Origin: Aquitalea aquatilis
GTDB lineage: Bacteria > Pseudomonadota > Gammaproteobacteria > Burkholderiales > Chromobacteriaceae
Assembly: GCF_005155025.1 (NCBI RefSeq)
Contig: NZ_CP039731.1
Location: 1,116,001-1,180,000, forward strand
Length of the DNA stretch: 64,000 nucleotides
Reading direction: 5' to 3'
Shown here piece by piece: positions 27,229-37,713 of the stretch (its first letter is position 1; each line of letters opens with the position of its first letter). The position numbers and the translations under genes were made by a program. The notes under the pieces were generated by a model. That model searched no databases. It had not been told where the DNA came from and was given only the letters and a program-made list of their open reading frames with translations.

Positions 27229-28764
27229 TCAGTGGCATGCCGGGACAGAAATCTTCTCACCGTCCACATCGATAAATGGACCACGACGATCAGCAATCAA
27301 GAAATAGATCATGCCGCCAAGCCCGGCCGCCATGAACCAGGAAAAGTCTCTGAACACAGCAAACAAGGGCAAGAAGGTGAGCCCAAGAGCCAGCCCGCCA
27401 GAGATCATCAGCGCAATGATCGCCCTGGGATTACTGCCTGCCATATAGTGGTATTCGCTCTGTGCATCATCTGAATACAAGGCAGGTATATTGATTTTCT
27501 GCTTTCTGATTATCCAGTAATCAATCATGATGATGCCGAATAGTGGCCCCAGCAATGCTCCTAATCCCCCCAGAAAAATCGGAATGACCAGGGGTGAGTT
27601 ATAAAGATTCCATGGCAGGATAAGCAGCCCAATCAAAGCAGATAAAATGGCAGCTTTGCGAAAATTCATGTACTTCGGCATCAGGTTTGTCAATGCATAG
27701 GTTGGTGCCACAAAATTGGCCATCAAATTCACACCGACTGTCAGTATCAGTAGCGAAAGCGTGGCAAGCACCAACAAAAAGGTATTCGGAATCATCGCGA
27801 CAATATCTGCCGGCGACGCAATGATATGGCCATCAATATGGTATTGCCCACCAGTAAGCACCACGACAATTCCACCAAAAAGCAACATATTGATTGGAAT
27901 ACCCCAGAAATTTCCCCAGAAAATGGAATTCCTGGATTGCGCAGCTCGAGTGAAGTCGCAGAAATTAAGAATGAAAGTACCGTAAACACTTACCCACAGG
28001 GCCGCAGCACCAAGAATTTTTATCCACATGTCAGTGCCACTCAGTGCATGACTCATTTCCCAGGCAATGGAAAACTTGGCACGCACCAGAATCCAGCCTG
28101 CGAGCGCGCTAAAAGTCATCAAGATCACAGGCCCGGCAATGGCTTCATACTTGCGAATCATTTCCATGCCATAGCTGACAATTACCAGCTGTATGGCCCA
28201 CAGTAGCAGGAAAGTAGCCCAACCCAATGAAGACAGCCCAAGCAGGTTATCTGTCTGAAAAGACTTAAGTGCCGGGTAAATGGCAATCAGTGCCAATTGT
28301 AAGACAAGAGATGCCAGGTAAGTCTGAATACCAAACCATGCAATGGCAACGGCCCCACGCAATAAGGCAGGAATCTGCGCACCACGCGTGCCAAAAGCAA
28401 TACGGCTCATCACAGGAAAGGGAATACCTGTCTTTTCACCCATATACCCGGACAGGTTAAGCAGCAAGAACAGGAATACTGCTCCAAATCCAAAGGCCAA
28501 TAATATCTGCCAGCCACCCAGACCCAATGAAAACAGGCCAATTGCGAATGCATAATTCCCCAGGTTATGCACATCATTGGCCCATAGTGCAAAAATACTG
28601 TAAGCACTCCATTGCCTGCCATTTTTATTTGTTGGTGCTAAATCAGCATTATAAAGCCGTGAACTCAGCCCAGATTGGCCATCTAAATAATTGGTAACTG
28701 GCTGATCAGCAGGTGTTGCTGCCGGCAAATTGCCAGAATCTTCAATATAATCGGTTTGCCGCAT
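27229..28764 (-). CDS. NCS1 family nucleobase/hydantoin-type cation symporter
   Basis: The 511-residue permease has about twelve helices. NCS1 hallmarks are SAYSIFALWANDVHNLGNYA, GEKTGIPFPVMSRIAFGTRG, AWFGIQTYLAS, NFCDFTRAAQSRN and ADIVAMIPNTFLLVLA. Family members carry uracil, cytosine, allantoin, hydantoins or thiamine precursors. Its place beside thiC could hint at a pyrimidine precursor, but no TPP element precedes it. Base composition is clearly lower in GC (about 47%) than its neighbours, pointing to recent transfer. GGAGAAAATAGC sets the ATG at 28764. Confidence 0.88.
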   Translation of the reverse strand: MRQTDYIEDSGNLPAATPADQPVTNYLDGQSGLSSRLYNADLAPTNKNGRQWSAYSIFALWANDVHNLGNYAFAIGLFSLGLGGWQILLAFGFGAVFLFLLLNLSGYMGEKTGIPFPVMSRIAFGTRGAQIPALLRGAVAIAWFGIQTYLASLVLQLALIAIYPALKSFQTDNLLGLSSLGWATFLLLWAIQLVIVSYGMEMIRKYEAIAGPVILMTFSALAGWILVRAKFSIAWEMSHALSGTDMWIKILGAAALWVSVYGTFILNFCDFTRAAQSRNSIFWGNFWGIPINMLLFGGIVVVLTGGQYHIDGHIIASPADIVAMIPNTFLLVLATLSLLILTVGVNLMANFVAPTYALTNLMPKYMNFRKAAILSALIGLLILPWNLYNSPLVIPIFLGGLGALLGPLFGIIMIDYWIIRKQKINIPALYSDDAQSEYHYMAGSNPRAIIALMISGGLALGLTFLPLFAVFRDFSWFMAAGLGGMIYFLIADRRGPFIDVDGEKISVPACH

Positions 28765-29043
28765 GCTATTTTCTCCCTGTCCGGATGTAAATAAACCGTT
28801 GCAACAAGAGATACCGGAAAATAAATTACGCATGACCTGCAATGACTGCCCACTCGCTTCCTATCAGGATAATCAGCTTTATACTGCAAGACAGCATTGA
28901 TCTCTCCGCAACAACTGTTCTGGTGCAGGCGGATGATGGCATTAAATGGCAATAATATGTCCTGAACTTATTGCCGGAATAAATAACTGAATTCCACAAT
29001 CATCAATATCTGCATGCATAATCCAAAACAATGTTGCAGACCC
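28765..29043. other. AT-rich gap upstream of the NCS1 permease
   Basis: No gene is seen. The DNA is AT-rich like the permease gene and probably holds its promoter. I find no riboswitch-like motif in it. Confidence 0.5.
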
Positions 29044-29079
29044 AAAAAAACCGCCTGCACAAAAGTGACAGACGGTTTT
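29044..29079 (-). terminator. Terminator of thiC
   Basis: On the minus strand AAAACCGTCTG and CAGGCGGTTTT pair (one G-U in RNA) around an 11-base loop, followed by a T-run, 20 nt after the thiC stop. Confidence 0.8.
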
Positions 29080-29098
29080 GACTTCAGCTTCAGTTAGA

Positions 29099-31224
<2,126 letters not shown>

Positions 31225-31350
31225 CGATGCTGTGAAGGTAAGGTAAATGTGGGATAATCGCAAGTTATCGTCATGACACGCTGCCTATTGAAGTCAGGTT
31301 TTCCGCAATGCGGCACACCCGCTTTGGCAGCCAGCCTTCGGAGTAAGCTG

Positions 31351-32010
31351 ATGGATTTTGAAAATGCCCGTTTCAACATGGTCGAGCAGCAGATTCGTCC
31401 GTGGGACGTACTTGACCCGAAAATTCTGGACCTGCTGTTTCACGTGAAACGCGAAGACTTCGTTGCTGACGACAAGCGCCAGCTGGCCTTTGTCGACACC
31501 GAACTGCCGCTGCCGCACGGTGGCAAGATGCTGCAGCCCAAGCTGGAAGCCCGTCTGGCGCAGGACGTCGCTGTCGAGGCACAAGACAAGGTACTGGAAA
31601 TCGGTACTGGTGCTGGCTATCTGACCGCCTTGCTGGCCAAGCTGGGCCGCCATGTATATAGCGTTGAGATTAATGCCGCCACGCGCGAAACCGCAGCTGC
31701 CAACCTGAAAAAAGCCGGTATCGGCAATGTCACCCTGGTGGAAGGCAATGGTCTGGACGGCCTGCAGCAGCAAGCTCCGTTCGATGTCATCGTGGTGGGT
31801 GGTTCGCTGCCGGTGGTGCCGGAAAGCCTGAAATCCCAGCTGGCCGTAGGTGGCCGCATGATCGTGGTGGTGGGTGACCTGCCGGTGATGAGCTGCAAGC
31901 TGATCAAGCGCGTGGGCGAATCATCCTTCAGCGAAACCAATCTGTTTGAAACCTGTATTTCCCGTCTGGCCAAGGCAGAAGCCATCGAGCCGGAACGCTT
32001 CGTTTTCTGA
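31351..32010 (+). CDS. pcm: Protein-L-isoaspartate O-methyltransferase family protein
   Basis: The 219-residue protein starts MDFENARFNMVEQQIRPWDV and has LPLPHGGKMLQPKLEARLAQ, the SAM loop VLEIGTGAGYLTALLAKLG, VYSVEINAATRETAA and FDVIVVGGSLPVVPESLKSQ. Pcm-type enzymes methylate damaged isoaspartyl residues, although this short betaproteobacterial type may act otherwise. CGGAGTAAGCTG precedes the ATG. The codons for FHVKR hold a perfect parS site. It shares the stop/start TGATG with the rhodanese gene. Confidence 0.88.
   Translation: MDFENARFNMVEQQIRPWDVLDPKILDLLFHVKREDFVADDKRQLAFVDTELPLPHGGKMLQPKLEARLAQDVAVEAQDKVLEIGTGAGYLTALLAKLGRHVYSVEINAATRETAAANLKKAGIGNVTLVEGNGLDGLQQQAPFDVIVVGGSLPVVPESLKSQLAVGGRMIVVVGDLPVMSCKLIKRVGESSFSETNLFETCISRLAKAEAIEPERFVF
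31437..31450. promoter_or_regulatory. parS site (ParB binding) inside pcm
   Basis: GTTTCACGTGAAAC, with TG before it as in the full TGTTTCACGTGAAACA consensus (15 of 16), lies within the pcm coding sequence, as chromosomal parS sites often do. Confidence 0.88.
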
Positions 32011-32336
32011 TGCTCAGGGAAATCACTGCCAGCGATCTGGCGGCATGGCTGGCCGATACCGGCAAGGAACAGCCGCTGCTGCTGGACGTAAGGGAAGATT
32101 GGGAAGTTCAGCTGGCCAGCATTGCCGGTTCGCTGCACATTCCGATGAACCTGATTCCGCTGCGCATGAGCGAGCTGCCGGATGACCGGACCATCGTCAC
32201 CGTCTGCCATCATGGTGTACGCAGCTATCAGGTTGGCCTGTACCTGGCCAATGCCGGTTTCGAACAGGTGCTGAGCCTGCGTGGTGGTGTGGAAGCCTGG
32301 GCCTGTGATGTAGATCCGGCCATGGCCCATTATTGA
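32010..32336 (+). CDS. Single-domain rhodanese-like protein
   Basis: The 108-residue protein has LLLDVREDWEVQLASIAGSL, the GlpE-like start of the fold, and the active loop VCHHGVRSYQVGLYL with its catalytic cysteine near residue 68, then LSLRGGVEAWA. It likely moves sulfane sulfur. It overlaps pcm by one base (TGATG), so it is translationally coupled to it. A terminator follows within 75 nt. Confidence 0.9.
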   Translation: MLREITASDLAAWLADTGKEQPLLLDVREDWEVQLASIAGSLHIPMNLIPLRMSELPDDRTIVTVCHHGVRSYQVGLYLANAGFEQVLSLRGGVEAWACDVDPAMAHY

Positions 32337-32378
32337 GATCAGCAGCCCCTCCCTGCCGCCAAGCCGTACCCTGACAAG

Positions 32379-32409
32379 GCCATTCCCTCGCGGAATGGCT
32401 TTTGTTTTG
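32379..32409 (+). terminator. Terminator of the pcm-rhodanese operon
   Basis: GCCATTCC and GGAATGGC form an 8-bp stem with a CTCGC loop, followed by TTTTGTTTTG. Confidence 0.85.
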
Positions 32410-32438
32410 CAACTTGTCCCTGCTGCTTTCGTCCAAAA

Positions 32439-33200
32439 ATGCAGCAAAACCAACCCGATACGGTATCTGTCTTGAGCCTTAGTCAACTCCAATACCTTGC
32501 TCCTGCCCTGGCCCCGGTGCATCCGGCCTGGGAGGATGTACTGAAATTACCTGCCGTCTTTGCCCGTCTGGTACAGATCGATCAGCAGCTGGGCCAGCAA
32601 GCCGCCCAAGGCAAAACCCTGTTTCCGCCACGCGCCGACATCTTCAGTGCCCTGCGCACCATGGCACCCGCCGACATCAAGGTGGTGATCCTGGGCCAGG
32701 ACCCGTATCACGGTCAGGGCGAAGCCATGGGCTTGTCTTTCTCTGTACCTCCGGGCGTGCGTATCCCGCCCAGCCTGCGCAATATCTACAAGGAACTGGT
32801 AGCTGACCTGGGCGGTGGCATGCCAGCCAGCGGCGATCTTTCGCACTGGGCCGAACAGGGCGTGCTGCTGCTGAACAGCGTGCTGACGGTGGAAATGGAC
32901 AAGGCCGGCAGTCATGGCAAGCTGGGCTGGCAACAGGTCAGCGACGCGCTGATTGATGCCGTCAACCAGAAAAATCCCGGCTGCGTCTTCCTGCTGTGGG
33001 GCAACTGGGCACAGACCAAGGCCGAGCGCATCGACACCAGCCGTCACCTGGTGCTGACTGCCGCCCATCCCTCCCCCCTGTCAGCCAGCCGCGGCTTTCA
33101 CGGCTGCCGCCATTTTTCCCAGGTGAATGCCTGGTTGGCCGCACATGGCCGCGGCACCATCCACTGGATGCCGGCCGCCAGCCAGAACAGCCTGTTCTGA
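32439..33200 (+). CDS. ung: Uracil-DNA glycosylase, family 1
   Basis: This 253-residue base-excision enzyme removes uracil from DNA. The water-activating loop VVILGQDPYHGQGEAMGLSF (near residues 81-100), LLNSVLTVEMDKAGSHGKLG, VFLLWGNWAQTK and the minor-groove loop HPSPLSASRGFHGCRHFS (near 210) are intact. The N-terminus has about 25 residues before the core; the ATG at 32439 is the first available start. Lone gene after the rhodanese terminator. Confidence 0.96.
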   Translation: MQQNQPDTVSVLSLSQLQYLAPALAPVHPAWEDVLKLPAVFARLVQIDQQLGQQAAQGKTLFPPRADIFSALRTMAPADIKVVILGQDPYHGQGEAMGLSFSVPPGVRIPPSLRNIYKELVADLGGGMPASGDLSHWAEQGVLLLNSVLTVEMDKAGSHGKLGWQQVSDALIDAVNQKNPGCVFLLWGNWAQTKAERIDTSRHLVLTAAHPSPLSASRGFHGCRHFSQVNAWLAAHGRGTIHWMPAASQNSLF

Positions 33201-33312
33201 GCTGTAGCAAAACCGGGGTTGCTGCGGCAGCCCCGGCCGGCAAAACCCTGCTTTTCAGCACAGCCGCATTGCCCTAAGCTAACAGGGGTTATCTTCCCGC
33301 CTCTCCCGCATC

Positions 33313-34632
33313 GTGGATATTTTCTTTCTGCTAGTTCTAATTATTCTGAATGGCGTCTTTGCCATGTCGGAAATTGCCATCGTGTCTTCACGCAAGATAC
33401 GGCTGCAACAATGGGCTGAAGAAGGCCGTCGTGGCGCACGCTCTGCCCTGCGGCTGGCGGAAGAACCCACCCGCTTCCTGTCCACCGTACAGATCGGCAT
33501 CACCAGCATCAGCATTTTTTCCGGGGTGTATGGCGAAGCCGCCTTGTCCGATCATCTGCGCGACTGGCTGGAGCTGAACCTGCCGCAACTGCATGCCTAT
33601 AACAAACCCTTGTCCGTTGCGCTGATGGTGGCAGCCATCACCATGTTGTCGCTGATCTTCGGCGAACTGGTGCCCAAACGGCTGGCCATGCTCAATCCGG
33701 AAGGCATCGCCAGTACCCTGGCACCGCCCATGTTGCTGCTGTCACGTGCTGCGGCACCGCTGGTACGCATGCTGTCGCGCCTGACCGATACCCTGTTGCG
33801 GCTGATTGGTGCGCGCAAGAGCAGCGAGCCATCGATTACCGAAGAAGAAATCCGCGTGCTGATGGAACAGGGTGCGGATGAAGGCGTGTTCGACCGTGCC
33901 GAACAGGAACTGGTGGAAAACATTTTCCGGCTGGATGACCGCAAGGTGGCGGCAGTGATGACCCCGCGCAAGGACATCATTTCGATTGATATCGAAGACC
34001 AGCAGCACGACAACCGGCAGTTGCTGATCTCGCACGGCTACAGCCGTTTTCCGGTGTGCAAGGGTGGCATGGAGCATGTGCTGGGCATTCTGGACACCAA
34101 GCGCATGCTGGACCGGGTGCTGGCCGGCCAGAGCGTGGATTTCATCGCCGACCTGGAGATCCCGCTATACATCCCGGCCACGGTCAGCCTGATGCAGCTG
34201 ATGGAACAGTTCAAGCTGGCGCGCACCCATCTGGCGCTGGTGGTGGACGAGTATGGAGAACTGGAAGGCCTGGTGACCATGAACGACGTGCTGGAAACCG
34301 TGGTGGGCGACCTGCCGTCCACTCACGCCATCGGTGAAGAAGACGACATCGTACGGCGCGAGGATGGCAGCTATCTGCTGGATGGCATGGTGACGCTGGA
34401 TGCCTTCCGCCAGTATTTCGATGTCGATTCCGCATTGCCGGGTGAAGACACCGGCAATATCCACACCCTGGGCGGCGTGATGATGTATCAGCTGGGCCGG
34501 GTACCGGCGGTAACCGACCGTTTCGACTGGCAGGGCTTCAGCTTCGAAGTGGTGGACATGGACAAGACCCGGGTGGACAAGATCATGCTGTGCCGGCTGC
34601 CCTCCAGCCGGCTCGAGCATAACGACAACTAA
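33313..34632 (+). CDS. CNNM/HlyC-CorC family membrane protein with CBS domains
   Basis: The 439-residue protein has an N-terminal DUF21 membrane domain (FFLLVLIILNGVFAMSEIAI, then two to three more helices up to about residue 150), a CBS pair (VMTPRKDIISIDIED near 215; LVVDEYGELEGLVTMNDVLE near 310) and a C-terminal CorC_HlyC domain. Such proteins are tied to magnesium or cobalt homeostasis. The start is a GTG with no clear RBS; it fits the family N-terminus. The stop codon TAA coincides with the edge of a MITE-like repeat. Confidence 0.9.
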   Translation: MDIFFLLVLIILNGVFAMSEIAIVSSRKIRLQQWAEEGRRGARSALRLAEEPTRFLSTVQIGITSISIFSGVYGEAALSDHLRDWLELNLPQLHAYNKPLSVALMVAAITMLSLIFGELVPKRLAMLNPEGIASTLAPPMLLLSRAAAPLVRMLSRLTDTLLRLIGARKSSEPSITEEEIRVLMEQGADEGVFDRAEQELVENIFRLDDRKVAAVMTPRKDIISIDIEDQQHDNRQLLISHGYSRFPVCKGGMEHVLGILDTKRMLDRVLAGQSVDFIADLEIPLYIPATVSLMQLMEQFKLARTHLALVVDEYGELEGLVTMNDVLETVVGDLPSTHAIGEEDDIVRREDGSYLLDGMVTLDAFRQYFDVDSALPGEDTGNIHTLGGVMMYQLGRVPAVTDRFDWQGFSFEVVDMDKTRVDKIMLCRLPSSRLEHNDN

Positions 34633-34725
34633 GAGCGGTTAACCGCCTCCTGGCCCTACCCTTGTACTGTCTGCGGCAGCGCACCTTGCCCCAGGTACCT
34701 TACGCAATGTTTTAGCCGCGCTAAG
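34629..34725 (+). repeat. MITE-like element, family A, copy 1
   Basis: Ends CTAAGAGCGGTTAA and TTTTAGCCGCGCTAAG are inverted repeats. The middle TACCCTTGTACTGTC and CCTTGCCCCAGG is shared with the copy at 49311-49408. About 97 bases, no coding capacity. It touches the stop of the CNNM gene and lies just beyond the antiporter stop. Confidence 0.7.
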
Positions 34726-34737
34726 CCAGCCCTTGCG

Positions 34738-35952
34738 TCAGCTGTCCAGCGCCTGCTGCTGGCGCTGGCGATAGCGTTCGGTCCAGACAAACAGCAGCGG
34801 ATTGATCAGGATGGACAGAATGGCACCGGCCAGAATCAGCGAATGGCAGTGCTCGCCCATCAGGCCCAAGGTAATGCCCAAGCCGGCCAGAATGAAGGAA
34901 AATTCGCCGATCTGCGCCAAACTGGCGGCAATGGTCAGCGCAGTGGCCGGGCTGCGGCCAAACAGGCGCACAATGCCATAAGCCCCCAGCGACTTGCCCA
35001 CCACGATGATCAACAACGTGCCCAGCACTTCCCAGAAGTTATGCAACAAGACCGAGGGATTGAGCAGCATGCCGACCGACACGAAAAACAGCACGGAAAA
35101 GGCATCACGCAGCGGCAGCGATTCTTCCGCCGCGCGGTGGCTGAGCGGTGACTCGGCCAGCACCATGCCGGCAAAGAAGGCCCCCAGCGCAAACGACACA
35201 TCAAACAGCAAGGACGCCCCGTAAGCCACCCCCAGCGCCGTGGACAGCACCGCCAGCCGGAACAGCTCGCGGCTGCCGGTATACACGATGCGCTCCAGCA
35301 TCCACGGAATGAACCTGCGGCCAAACACCAGCATCAGCGCCACAAAAGCCGCCACCTTGCCCAGCGTCAGCACGATGGTCCATAGCACCGCGCTACCGCT
35401 GATGGCGGTGGCTGCGCCCTTGCCACCCAGCACCCCGGCAAAGATGGGCAGCAACACCAGGGTCAGCACCATCACCAGGTCTTCCACCACCAGCCAGCCG
35501 ATGGCGATCTTGCCATCATCAGTCTGTTCCAGATTCTTTTCCTGCAAGGCCTTGAGCAAGACCACGGTACTGGCGGTGGACAAGGCCAGCCCGAACACCA
35601 CGCCCTCGCCCAGCGGCCAGCCCAAGAGCTGCGACATGCCCATCCCCAGCACCGTGGCCAGCAGAATCTGGCCGATGGCCCCCGGCAAGGCAATGGCCTT
35701 GACCGACAGCAAATCGCGTACCGAAAAATGCAGGCCAACGCCGAACATCAGCAGGATGACACCCATCTCCGCCAGTTGCGGTGCAATCTGGCCGTCGGCG
35801 GTAAAACCGGGCGTAAACGGACCGGCCACGATGCCGGCACACAGATAGCCGATCAGCGGCGGCAGGCGCAGGCGAAAAGCCAGCGTTCCCAGGATGAAAG
35901 CAAACACCAGACTGCCGACAATGGTGGCAATCAGGGGCGAATGATGAAGCAT
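34738..35952 (-). CDS. CPA2 family cation:proton antiporter, YbaL-like membrane part without RCK domain
   Basis: The 404-residue protein is the twelve-helix Na/H-exchanger domain. It tracks E. coli YbaL closely: MLHHSPLIATIVGSLVFAFI, LIGYLCAGIVAGPFTPGF, GVILLMFGVGLHFSVRDLL, STASTVVLLKALQEKNL and SFALGAFFAGMVLAESPLSH. YbaL goes on for some 150 residues with a TrkA-N/RCK ligand-binding domain; here the frame stops at QQALDS, 13 nt from a MITE-like repeat. CCGGAGG precedes the ATG at 35952. It may be a naturally short CPA2 protein or a truncated one. Confidence 0.88.
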   Translation of the reverse strand: MLHHSPLIATIVGSLVFAFILGTLAFRLRLPPLIGYLCAGIVAGPFTPGFTADGQIAPQLAEMGVILLMFGVGLHFSVRDLLSVKAIALPGAIGQILLATVLGMGMSQLLGWPLGEGVVFGLALSTASTVVLLKALQEKNLEQTDDGKIAIGWLVVEDLVMVLTLVLLPIFAGVLGGKGAATAISGSAVLWTIVLTLGKVAAFVALMLVFGRRFIPWMLERIVYTGSRELFRLAVLSTALGVAYGASLLFDVSFALGAFFAGMVLAESPLSHRAAEESLPLRDAFSVLFFVSVGMLLNPSVLLHNFWEVLGTLLIIVVGKSLGAYGIVRLFGRSPATALTIAASLAQIGEFSFILAGLGITLGLMGEHCHSLILAGAILSILINPLLFVWTERYRQRQQQALDS

Positions 35953-36363
35953 GGCGCAGCCCTCCGGCAAAGTCTTGATGCAATGACTGATAGTAAAAAA
36001 GTCGATGTAGTTCCGCTTAATATTGAGTTTTTCATTAAAAAACACAAATAATTAATAATGCATAAAAATGCACAGCTGCCGGCAAGCCTGCCACCGCAAA
36101 TTCAGACATGAATTCATCAGCTTGAACACAACGGCGGGCAATCCACTGCACCAGGCGCGGCAGGCTGCAAAAAAATATGCCAAGCAACATGACCGCAGCT
36201 CATGCTGAATGGCATGCGCACGGCACTGCCTGCGGAATGTATGGCTACGCGGTTTGCAGGAGCGCAAGCACGGCGTATTCTCTGCCGACAGCGGCAGCTG
36301 CCCGCGGAAAATGGTTTCCATGCAGCCGGAATCAAGCCTCATCACCCTGCCCCTGGAGTCGCC
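35953..36363. other. Gene-free gap between divergent antiporter and exported-protein genes
   Basis: Bases 35990-36075 are very AT-rich, including runs such as AATAATTAATAATGC, and probably hold the antiporter promoter. The rest shows no gene, repeat or hairpin that I can support; frames crossing it are shadows. Confidence 0.5.
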
Positions 36364-37038
36364 ATGGCCCGTGCTTTTTCCCTGTTGCCCATCCTGCTGC
36401 TCGCTCAGCCCTGTCTGGCCGAGGAAGCGGTGCGCAGCATGACACTCAGCCTGGCTGGCACGGTCTACCAGACCAGCGCCGGCAGCGGGTCCCGCCTGCA
36501 GCCGAATATCGATCTGCGCCACGATACGCCCTATGGCAGCCTGTTCTTGCAGCAGGGCGAGGCCGGTGTCGGCCTGCCGGCTCCGGGTGGCTGGGTATCG
36601 CTGGCGGCCGCCAATGAAAGCCAGTGGGAACTGGGGGCCAATTCCAGCCACTGGATGGGTGTGGCGCGCTACGGGCTGGATCTGCCGCAGGATGGTTCAC
36701 TCTCCATCGGCTATGCCGACCGGCTGGGCCATGCCAGCCCCGGCAGCCTGTTGCTGCTCAATCTGGACATCACCCTGGGCCATTGGCAGAACCAGCGCAT
36801 CAGCCTGCTGGGCTGGGGCAGCCTGGCCGATAAACAGCGCGCCAGCAGTCTGGGACATCAGGCCAATGACAGCGGACGGCATCTTGAGCAAAGCAATCTG
36901 CTGCTGATGCTCAACCACCCCTTCAACCCGCGCTGGTCAGTGGATGTCGGTGCTGGTTCACGCTGGATGGCCGATCAGCAATCCCAGCACACGGCCGGCT
37001 GGCAGGCGGTGTTCAGTCTCAATGCCAAACTGTACTGA
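36364..37038 (+). CDS. Exported protein, probably outer-membrane beta-barrel
   Basis: The 224-residue protein has a signal peptide (MARAFSLLPILLLAQPCLAE, cleavage near residue 19). The mature part alternates polar and hydrophobic residues in short strands (MTLSLAGTVYQTSAGSGSRL, VARYGLDLPQDGSLSIGYAD) and ends FSLNAKLY, an aromatic C-terminus as in outer-membrane barrels. CTGGAG lies before the ATG. The family is not one I recognise; it could be distantly MipA/OmpV-like. Lone gene. Confidence 0.65.
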   Translation: MARAFSLLPILLLAQPCLAEEAVRSMTLSLAGTVYQTSAGSGSRLQPNIDLRHDTPYGSLFLQQGEAGVGLPAPGGWVSLAAANESQWELGANSSHWMGVARYGLDLPQDGSLSIGYADRLGHASPGSLLLLNLDITLGHWQNQRISLLGWGSLADKQRASSLGHQANDSGRHLEQSNLLLMLNHPFNPRWSVDVGAGSRWMADQQSQHTAGWQAVFSLNAKLY

Positions 37039-37051
37039 GAGCCCTCGGCCA

Positions 37052-37549
37052 CTACAGACGCCGGCCGCACACGCTAGTACGGCGCGAACCACTCCAGCGC
37101 CGTTCGCTATCCGGATAACTGCCCAGCTCGGCCAAACCCGCCTTGCGCATCATCCCGGCCGAGCCGGCATTTTCCTGATGGCGGTCGGCACACAGCCAGC
37201 CACAGCCCTGTTCACGCAAGGCCGCACACACCGCCAGCAATAGCCGGCTGCCCAGGCCCTGCCCGGCACAGTCGCGGCTGATCACCGCCTCGATCAAAAA
37301 AGCCGCCTGCGCTGGCGCGATATCGGCCGGGCGGTACTGCGGATAAGGGTCGTCGCAGACAAACAGCATGGCACCCACCAGCTTGCCCTGCTGTTCTGCC
37401 AGCAAGCCCTGCACATGGCCTGCCGCCAATTGCTGCAGCGTCGCAGCCACGCCATCAGCCGGCAAATAATTCCAGTCATTCGGCCCGTCGTTCAGTATCA
37501 GTTGCTGGAGCGCGGCCACATCCGCGCCAAGTGCCGGGCGTATCTGCAT
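37052..37549 (-). CDS. GNAT family N-acetyltransferase
   Basis: The 165-residue protein starts MQIRPALGADVAALQQLILN and has FLIEAVISRDCAGQGLGSRL as acetyl-CoA loop, then CADRHQENAGSAGMMRKAGL. The C-terminal tail is arginine-rich (SERRWSGSRRTSVCGRRL). It is convergent with the exported-protein gene, 13 nt apart. Substrate unknown. Confidence 0.8.
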   Translation of the reverse strand: MQIRPALGADVAALQQLILNDGPNDWNYLPADGVAATLQQLAAGHVQGLLAEQQGKLVGAMLFVCDDPYPQYRPADIAPAQAAFLIEAVISRDCAGQGLGSRLLLAVCAALREQGCGWLCADRHQENAGSAGMMRKAGLAELGSYPDSERRWSGSRRTSVCGRRL

Positions 37550-37713
37550 ATCAGTACCTGTCATCCGCGATTGAAAAAACCGAGCTGGCCAGAACAGGCC
37601 CGTAAACCGCCCGCCACGCTGCGCCAGCCATCCTGACCAACCGGTATGGCAAAAACGCGCCAGCAGCGCGCCACGCCGCCTCTATGCGGCAGCAAGTGGC
37701 CAGATCATGGCCT

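Noticed and set aside
28020-28028. DnaA box TTATCCACA inside the NCS1 permease gene, and another near 56977 in the helicase gene
   Set aside because: Single boxes in coding sequence are expected by chance in a window this size and are not clustered.
28765-29043. Possible TPP riboswitch before the NCS1 permease
   Set aside because: The conserved CTGAGA/GTGAGA and GAACCTGA parts are absent; only the thiC leader has them.
36052-36651. 199-codon minus-strand frame over the AT-rich gap and the exported-protein gene
   Set aside because: Its right half mirrors the exported-protein gene, and no start signal or family is seen.
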